Shown here one piece after another: positions 40,413 to 45,249 of a stretch of 45,249 nucleotides of DNA. The translations under genes and the position numbers were made by a program. This DNA is from an uncultured Oscillospiraceae bacterium. Lineage in GTDB: Bacteria; Bacillota; Clostridia; Oscillospirales; Oscillospiraceae. Under the pieces are notes generated by a model. It was given only the letters and a program-made list of their open reading frames with translations, was not told where the DNA came from and searched no databases. The stretch is from contig CAJUSG010000014.1 of NCBI GenBank assembly GCA_910589085.1, forward strand, positions 1-45,249, written 5' to 3'. Position 1 is the first letter of the stretch, and each line of letters starts with the position of its first letter.

Positions 40413-40485
40413 GAGCAACAAAATTTACCGCTTATAGTCCCCTCAGAATCCGGTAAGCCTAACCACAGAAAGGGAGGGCTGCGCC

Positions 40486-40632
40486 ATGAATGAGCGGGGA
40501 CTTTGGGAGCTGTTTTGCAGGACGGGCCTGCCGGCGGCCTGGCTGGCGATGTCGGGCCAGCGGCAGGAGGAGGAAGCCCAACGGGAGGAGACGGTCCGGA
40601 CCGCCTTTCAGCCGAGGGTTGAGAAGGTCTGA
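40486..40632 (+). CDS. yqzL: YqzL-like small protein
   Basis: A 48-aa protein from ATG 40486 with AGGGAGG 8-9 nt upstream. The N-terminus (ERGLWELFCRTGLPAAWLAMSG) matches the YqzL pattern of an aromatic-rich start, T-G and a short hydrophobic helix, and its position between era and recO is exactly where yqzL lies in Bacillus. The charged C-terminal half (RQEEEAQREETVRTAFQPRVEKV) is longer than Bacillus YqzL. Function is unknown in the family. It is too short for usual ORF cut-offs. Confidence 0.75.
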   Translation: MNERGLWELFCRTGLPAAWLAMSGQRQEEEAQREETVRTAFQPRVEKV

Positions 40633-40636
40633 ATCC

Positions 40637-40695
40637 GCAGGGCGCGCCAAATAGGCGCGCCGCTTTTCCTAAAACGGCGGGGCGTCCCGCCCTAC
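40637..40695. repeat. Palindromic repeat pair before recO
   Basis: GCAGGGCGCGCC-AAATA-GGCGCGCC followed by an inverted unit ending GTCCCGCCCTAC. Confidence 0.7.
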
Positions 40696-40718
40696 ATCAT
40701 GACATAGGAGAGGTGCCT

Positions 40719-41474
40719 ATGCACATCACCACCAAGGCCCTGGTTCTGCGGGGGGTGGACTATAAGGAGTCGGATAAGATCCTTACCCTGCTCACCCAGG
40801 ACCAGGGGAAGCTTACCGCCGCCGCCCGGGGCTGCCGGAAAAAAGGAAGCGCCATCGCCGCCGGATGCCAGCTGCTGGCGTGGTCGGAGATGGTGCTCTA
40901 TGACTATCAGGGCCGCTGGGCCGTCAAGGAGGCGGCCACACAGCGGCTGTTTCAGGGGGTGCGGGACGACATTGAACGGCTGGCCCTGGGGTGCTACTTC
41001 GCCGAGGCCGCCGAGCTGCTGGCGGTGGAGGGTGAGCCCAGTCCCGAGCTGCTGTCGCTGACGCTGAACAGCCTCCATGCCCTGGACAAAATGCCGGACA
41101 AGCCCCTCACCCTGGTGAAGGCCGCCTTCGAGTGGAAGGCTATGGCCCTGGCGGGGTATGAGCCCCTGATCGACGGCTGCGACGTATGCGGGGCTGTCCC
41201 CCCGGAGGAGCCCCGGTTCCACCTGCGGGAGGGGGTGCTCCACTGCGCCGGATGCAAAGGCGGGGTGGGGGAGGGCATCTCCATGCCCCTGCCGCCCCGC
41301 GCCCTGGCCGCCCTGGACCACATCGTTCACGGCGATCCCAAGCGGCTGTTTTCCTTCCGGCTGGAGGGGGAGGACCTGAAGCAGCTGGCCGATACGGCGG
41401 AGGCCTATGTTTACACCCAGCTGGAGCGGGGATTCTCCACCCTGGATTACTATAAGAGCCTGCGGTTTTCGTAA
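40719..41474 (+). CDS. recO: DNA repair protein RecO
   Basis: Annealing and recombination mediator of the RecFOR pathway. The 251-aa protein has the N-terminal OB fold (ITTKALVLRGVDYKESDKILTLLTQDQGKLTAAARGCRK), the helical domain, and a zinc site from CDVCG and CAGC. ATG 40719 is preceded by GGAGAGG; an in-frame GTG 6 nt earlier is less likely. Operon position after era/yqzL supports the call. Confidence 0.95.
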   Translation: MHITTKALVLRGVDYKESDKILTLLTQDQGKLTAAARGCRKKGSAIAAGCQLLAWSEMVLYDYQGRWAVKEAATQRLFQGVRDDIERLALGCYFAEAAELLAVEGEPSPELLSLTLNSLHALDKMPDKPLTLVKAAFEWKAMALAGYEPLIDGCDVCGAVPPEEPRFHLREGVLHCAGCKGGVGEGISMPLPPRALAALDHIVHGDPKRLFSFRLEGEDLKQLADTAEAYVYTQLERGFSTLDYYKSLRFS

Positions 41475-41491
41475 ACGTTGGGGGGATTGGA

Positions 41492-41878
41492 ATGATTTGG
41501 TTTTGGCTTTTTATATTAGCGACGGACCTGCTGATCCCGCTGTGTATGATCGGCTTCGGACGAATGTTTTTGAGGAAAGCACCCAAGACGGTCAACAGTA
41601 CATTTGGTTACCGAACCACCATGTCCATGAAGAATCAGGATACCTGGCAATTTGCCCACCGCTACTGCGGGAGGCTGTGGTACTGGCTGGGCTTGGTCAT
41701 GCTGCCCCTGACGGTGGTCCTGATGGTGTTTGTGCTTGGCAGGGAGATTGGCACCATCGGATGGGTTGGTACAGTGATTTGCTTTGCCCAGGTTGTACCC
41801 ATGGTGGGGGCCATTGTTCCCACGGAGCTGGCGCTGAGGCGGACCTTTGACAGGGACGGAAGGAGGAAAAGAGCATAA
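41492..41878 (+). CDS. SdpI-family membrane protein
   Basis: A 128-aa protein with about three membrane segments. FGYRTTMSMKNQDTWQFAHRYCGRLWYWLG is the SdpI/YhfL signature (GYRTxxSxKNxxTW..A). In Bacillus SdpI gives immunity to the SdpC toxin, but most relatives have no known role and no toxin gene lies nearby. It is 17 nt after recO with GGGGGGA upstream and ends at a strong terminator. Confidence 0.85.
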   Translation: MIWFWLFILATDLLIPLCMIGFGRMFLRKAPKTVNSTFGYRTTMSMKNQDTWQFAHRYCGRLWYWLGLVMLPLTVVLMVFVLGREIGTIGWVGTVICFAQVVPMVGAIVPTELALRRTFDRDGRRKRA

Positions 41879-41880
41879 AA

Positions 41881-41909
41881 AAACCCTCCGGCTTGACCGG
41901 AGGGCTTTT
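41881..41909. terminator. Bidirectional intrinsic terminator
   Basis: CCCTCCGG / CCGGAGGG stem with a CTTGA loop, A run on the left and T5 on the right. It separates the SdpI-like gene from rpmF. Confidence 0.9.
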
Positions 41910-41912
41910 TAC

Positions 41913-42101
41913 TTACTGCTGGGCCTCAACCTGGCCGAAGGAACGGCCGTTATAGGTCAGGCAATTCTTGCACATACGGTGAGGCAGCCGGTAAGCCCCG
42001 CACTTGGGGCAGGTCACGATACCGGGAGTTTCCAGCTTCCAGTGGGAGCTGCGCCGCTTATCGCGCCGGGCCTTGGATACTTTTCCCTTGGGGACCGCCA
42101 T
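41913..42101 (-). CDS. rpmF: 50S ribosomal protein L32, zinc-binding form
   Basis: A 62-aa large-subunit protein starting MAVPKGKVSKARRDKRRSSH. CPKCG and CKNC supply four zinc-binding cysteines (C+ paralogue). I chose ATG 42101 with GGAGG 8 nt upstream, which gives the conserved N-terminus. It follows the DUF177 gene in the common bacterial pair. Confidence 0.97.
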   Translation of the reverse strand: MAVPKGKVSKARRDKRRSSHWKLETPGIVTCPKCGAYRLPHRMCKNCLTYNGRSFGQVEAQQ

Positions 42102-42146
42102 GGGTGACACCTCCTTCGGCTGTGCCGGTCAGGGCACATCTACTAC

Positions 42147-42650
42147 TCACTCAGCTTCCTTATCCAACAGCTGCGCAAGGGCCGCCAGTCTTGGATCAAC
42201 ATCAGGTCCGCACCCGCAGGGGCCGAGATTCAGATCGGCTCCGCACTTGGCGCACAGCCCTTTGCAGTCGTCTGAGCAAAGGTTTTTGGTGTCCATCGCG
42301 AGGATGAAGGCGGTGCTCACCGCCTCGCCCAGGTCCAGCACGGTGCCGTCCAGCAGAAGGATGTCGTCGTTTTCCTCGTCCTCCAGCTCCTGGGCCACCA
42401 GGCTGTCCAGCAATACCGCCTTTTCCCGGGAAAATTCCTTCCCGCAGCGGTCACAGCACAGCTCCAGAACGGAGCGGGCCGTCCCCTCCAGCACCAGAGC
42501 GCCGGCGTGGTTGGTCACGCTGCCCTCCGCCTGGACAGGATGGACAATGGGTTTGCTCCCGTAGAAGTTCTGGCCGGACAGGTCCAGCTGGAACTGAAAC
42601 GTCTTTTTCCCGTCCGGGACGTGGATGATGTCCCGCAGATCCAGGCGCAT
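42147..42650 (-). CDS. DUF177 (YceD) family protein
   Basis: A 167-aa protein linked to 23S rRNA accumulation in other bacteria. Its start MRLDLRDIIHVPDG (ATG 42650, after GGGGAGG) was preferred over a longer in-frame extension that crosses the promoter. It carries CCDRCGKEF in the middle and CSDDCKGLCAKCGADLN near the C-terminus, the family's cysteine-rich signature and probably a metal site. Co-transcribed with rpmF 45 nt downstream. Confidence 0.92.
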   Translation of the reverse strand: MRLDLRDIIHVPDGKKTFQFQLDLSGQNFYGSKPIVHPVQAEGSVTNHAGALVLEGTARSVLELCCDRCGKEFSREKAVLLDSLVAQELEDEENDDILLLDGTVLDLGEAVSTAFILAMDTKNLCSDDCKGLCAKCGADLNLGPCGCGPDVDPRLAALAQLLDKEAE

Positions 42651-42701
42651 GGCGTTCCTCCCCTGGGGCAGCCCCCATACTCGCAGAATGGTACGCAGAA
42701 T

Positions 42702-42730
42702 ATTATAAAGAATCTTGTCCCAAATGTCAA
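42702..42730 (-). promoter_or_regulatory. Full-consensus promoter of DUF177-rpmF
   Basis: Minus strand TTGACA (42725-42730), a 17-nt spacer and TATAAT (42702-42707). Confidence 0.9.
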
Positions 42731-42795
42731 ATGCTTTTCTCAAATTTTTCTACGAATTTTATTGACACCAGGGGCGGAATATGGTGAAATGTCCC

Positions 42796-42872
42796 TGTAG
42801 CGATTTTGCGGCGGGCCGAGTCGTCCCGCCCTGCGGACAGATGACGGTAGGACGCGACGACCCCGGCGCGCC
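42796..42872. repeat. Repeat units upstream of the pseudouridine synthase gene
   Basis: A GGCGGGCCGAGTCGTCCCGCC palindrome-bearing unit ending CCCTGC, then a GTAGGACGCGACGACCCC unit with GGCGCGCC. Confidence 0.7.
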
Positions 42873-42900
42873 ACTTCAAAAGGTATGGGAGGCGGCGTCT

Positions 42901-43869
42901 ATGAAAGAATTTACCATCGGAAAGAACGACGCCGGGCAGCGGCTGGACCGCTGGCTGGCCAAAGCCCTGCCCCTGCTCCCCGCCCCCCTGGCCCAGAAGT
43001 ACATTCGACTCAAGCGGGTGAAGGTGAACGGCAGAGGGTCCAAGCGGGATGTCCGCCTCAACGCGGGGGATGTGCTCCAGCTGTACATCAACGATGAGTT
43101 CTTCGACCGGCCCACCCCGGAAAATGCCTTTCTTTCCCTCTACCAGCCCAAGCTGAACATCCTCTATGAGGACGAGCACATCATGCTGGTGGACAAGCGC
43201 CCGGGGATGGTGGTCCACCCCGACGAGAATGAGCGGGTGAACACCCTGCTCACCCACATCCAGGCCTACCTGTATCAGAAAAAGGAGTGGTCCCCCTATT
43301 GGGAGAACTCCTTCGCCCCCGCCCTGTGCAACCGCATCGACCGGAACACCGGGGGCATCGTCATCGCCGCCAAAACCGCCGAGGGCCTGCGGGTGATGAA
43401 TCAGAAAATCAAGGACCGGGAGATCAGCAAGCGCTACCTGTGTGTGGTCCGGGGACGTATGTCCCCAGCCCAGGGGCGGCTGGAGGGCTACCTCTTTAAG
43501 GATGAGGTGAAAAAACAGGTCTATGTCCGGACACGGCCCGAGCCGGGGGCCAAGACGGCCGTGACAGACTACAGAACCCTGGGGGTGAGAGACGGCCTGT
43601 CCCTGGTGGAGTGCGACCTGATTACCGGACGGACCCACCAGATCAGAGCCCAGTTCGCCGCCGCCGGACACCCCCTCATCGGTGACGGCAAGTACGGCAG
43701 CGAGCGGGATAATCGGAAATACGGCCGCCACGGACAGGCGCTGTACTCCTACAAGCTCACCCTTCAGTTTACCACCGATGCCGGACCCCTGGAGCACCTC
43801 AACGGCCAGACCTTCCAGGTGGAGGATGTGGAGTTTGTGAAGGAATTTTTTCCAGACCTTGTCATATAA
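42901..43869 (+). CDS. RluC/RluD-family 23S rRNA or tRNA pseudouridine synthase
   Basis: A 322-aa enzyme with an N-terminal S4 RNA-binding domain (about 10-70; AGQRLDRWLAKALP, YIRLKRVKVNG) and the RluA-family catalytic domain. The catalytic aspartate is in NRIDRNTGGIVI, where most relatives have H-R-L-D-x-x-T-S-G, so N, I and G are substitutions around an intact Asp. LITGRTHQIRAQFAAAGHPLIGDGKYG is the second signature. ATG 42901 (GGGAGGCGG upstream) was chosen; an upstream in-frame start would translate the repeat. Target uridines cannot be assigned. Confidence 0.92.
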   Translation: MKEFTIGKNDAGQRLDRWLAKALPLLPAPLAQKYIRLKRVKVNGRGSKRDVRLNAGDVLQLYINDEFFDRPTPENAFLSLYQPKLNILYEDEHIMLVDKRPGMVVHPDENERVNTLLTHIQAYLYQKKEWSPYWENSFAPALCNRIDRNTGGIVIAAKTAEGLRVMNQKIKDREISKRYLCVVRGRMSPAQGRLEGYLFKDEVKKQVYVRTRPEPGAKTAVTDYRTLGVRDGLSLVECDLITGRTHQIRAQFAAAGHPLIGDGKYGSERDNRKYGRHGQALYSYKLTLQFTTDAGPLEHLNGQTFQVEDVEFVKEFFPDLVI

Positions 43870-43887
43870 ACTGAATTGTGGTATGGT
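43859..43887 (+). promoter_or_regulatory. guaA promoter
   Basis: TTGTCA (43859-43864) and TATGGT (43882-43887) with a 17-nt spacer, overlapping the end of the pseudouridine synthase gene. No purine riboswitch fits in the 29 nt before the start codon. Confidence 0.65.
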
Positions 43888-43916
43888 AACAATACAAATA
43901 CAAAAGGAGAATGGCT

Positions 43917-45206
43917 ATGAAGCAGGATATGATTGTTGTACTGGACTTGGGCAGCGAGGAGAATCCCAAGATCGCCCGGGAGATTCGCGCCCTGGGGGTC
44001 TACTCGGAGATTCATCCCCACGATATCACCCTGGCCGAGCTGAAGGCTTTGCCCAACGTGAAGGGGATTGTCCTCAACGGCGGGCCCAACCGGGTGGTGG
44101 ACGGTGTGGAGATCGACGTGGCGCAGGAGATTTATGACTGCGATATCCCCGCCCTGCTGGTGGACCACCGGGGGGACGACCCCTGGCCCGCCGGGGATGA
44201 GGAGCGGAAAATCGCCCTGGAAAATTTCGTTTTTGCCATCTGCGGCGCCGAGGCCAACTGGAATATGGACAACTTTATCGCAGATCAGGTGGAGCTGATC
44301 CGCCGCCAGGTGGGGGACAAGAAGGTGCTGCTGGCCCTGTCCGGCGGGGTGGACTCCTCCGTGGTGGCCGCCCTGCTCATTAAGGCCATCGGCAAGCAGC
44401 TCACCTGTGTCCACGTCAACCACGGGCTGCTGCGCAAGGGGGAGCCCGAGCAGGTGGTGAAGGTGTTCCGGGATGAGATGGACGCCAACCTGGTCTATGT
44501 GGACGCCGTGGACCGCTTTTTGGACAAGCTGGCCGGCGTGGCCGAGCCGGAGCGGAAGCGCAAGATCATCGGCGCGGAGTTTATCCGGGTGTTTGAGGAG
44601 GAGGCCCGCAAGCTGGACGGCATCCAATTCCTGGGCCAGGGCACCATTTATCCGGATATCATCGAGAGCGGCACCAAGACCGTCAAGGCCGTGAAGAGCC
44701 ACCACAACGTGGGCGGCCTGCCGGAGGACCTGGATTTTGAACTGGTGGAGCCCCTGAAGATGCTCTTTAAGGACGAGGTCCGCTCCTGCGGCAAGGCCCT
44801 GGGTCTGCCCGACTCCATGGTCTACCGCCAGCCCTTCCCCGGCCCCGGTCTGGGGGTGCGCTGCCTGGGCGCTATTACCCGGGACCGGCTGGAGGCCGTC
44901 CGGGAGTCCGACGCCATCCTCCGGGAGGAGTTCGCCAAGAACGGCCTGGAGGGGAAGGTGTGGCAGTATTTTACCGCTGTCCCCGACCTGAAATCTGTGG
45001 GCGTCCGGGATAACAGGCGCGCCGACGAGTGGTGCGTTATCATTCGGGCCGTCAACACCGTGGACGCCATGACCGCTACCGTGGAGAATGTGCCTTTTGA
45101 CCTGCTCCAGCATATCACTGCCCGGATCACCGGTGAGGTGAGGGGGGTCAACCGGGTGCTGTTTGACTTGACGCCGAAGCCTACAGGGACAATAGAGTGG
45201 GAATAA
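43917..45206 (+). CDS. guaA: GMP synthase with shortened, catalytically incomplete glutaminase domain
   Basis: Converts XMP to GMP. The 429-aa protein is about 80-90 residues shorter than usual GuaA. The ATP-pyrophosphatase half is complete: PP-loop SGGVDSS (142-148), VNHGLLRKGE, LGQGTIYPDIIES, and the dimerisation domain ending in DLTPKPTGTIEWE. The N-terminal GATase-like part is only about 110 residues. It keeps IVLNGGPNRV, but where I-P-V-L-G-I-C-Y-G-M-Q is expected it reads IPALLVDHRGDDP, and the region that should carry the catalytic His and Glu is missing. It should use free ammonia or a separate amidotransferase. I chose ATG 43917 (AAGGAG 7 nt upstream) over ATG 43911. Nothing is visible after it except a weak AAAACCC/GGGTTTT inverted repeat at the window end. 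Confidence 0.93.
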   Translation: MKQDMIVVLDLGSEENPKIAREIRALGVYSEIHPHDITLAELKALPNVKGIVLNGGPNRVVDGVEIDVAQEIYDCDIPALLVDHRGDDPWPAGDEERKIALENFVFAICGAEANWNMDNFIADQVELIRRQVGDKKVLLALSGGVDSSVVAALLIKAIGKQLTCVHVNHGLLRKGEPEQVVKVFRDEMDANLVYVDAVDRFLDKLAGVAEPERKRKIIGAEFIRVFEEEARKLDGIQFLGQGTIYPDIIESGTKTVKAVKSHHNVGGLPEDLDFELVEPLKMLFKDEVRSCGKALGLPDSMVYRQPFPGPGLGVRCLGAITRDRLEAVRESDAILREEFAKNGLEGKVWQYFTAVPDLKSVGVRDNRRADEWCVIIRAVNTVDAMTATVENVPFDLLQHITARITGEVRGVNRVLFDLTPKPTGTIEWE

Positions 45207-45249
45207 CTGACAAAACCCGCAAAGCCTTGAAAACACTGGGTTTTTGAAG

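Overview
The window is a GC-rich, spore-forming Clostridia chromosome segment, most like the Oscillospiraceae group (Flavonifractor / Pseudoflavonifractor / Lawsonibacter type). This placement is an inference. It rests on high GC, spoVAD/spoVAE, meso-diaminopimelate genes (lysA, dapF), a Phe T-box, the alr-mazF, dprA-topA-trmFO and ybeY-era-yqzL-recO gene orders, and many short palindromic repeats starting TGTAGGG. No tRNA, rRNA, CRISPR array or prophage was seen.

Layout. 1-2.2 kb (minus): a Phe-type T-box leader, a NodB lipoprotein and the start of pheS. 2.3-4.1 kb: a two-gene minimal SUF-like Fe-S pair (SmsC/SmsB). 4.4-8.5 kb: nnrD, a lipoprotein, alr, a solitary mazF and a secreted protein. 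8.6-10.2 kb: an XRE regulator with lrgA/lrgB, divergent from a small gene across a large palindromic operator. 10.3 kb: a MITE. 10.5-16.4 kb: lysA divergent from glnA, then dapF, an rRNA methyltransferase and an MFS carrier. 16.4-23.1 kb: dprA, topA, a 48-aa ORF, trmFO and plsX.

23.2-35.9 kb is the most interesting part. A complete-looking tyrosine recombinase is followed by about 460 bp without a convincing gene. That stretch holds a promoter lying between inverted 18-bp near-palindromes: one on the recombinase side, two on the operon side. The promoter faces an eight-gene operon: a PilZ (c-di-GMP receptor) protein; a secreted Pro-Glu-rich protein with a C-terminal sorting tail; exosortase XrtG; a glycosyltransferase fused to an OpgB-like phosphoglycerol transferase; a membrane sensor with a GGDEF-like remnant; a PTPS-related protein; a large PTPS-associated membrane protein; and a GT2-GtrA protein. 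I read this as a candidate phase-variable, c-di-GMP-linked exosortase / surface-glycopolymer system.

35.9-45.2 kb: spoVAE and spoVAD (minus), ybeY, a lipoprotein, a one-TM protein, era, a YqzL-like protein, recO, an SdpI-like protein, the DUF177-rpmF pair (minus), an RluD-type pseudouridine synthase, and a GMP synthase whose glutaminase domain is shortened and lacks its catalytic residues.
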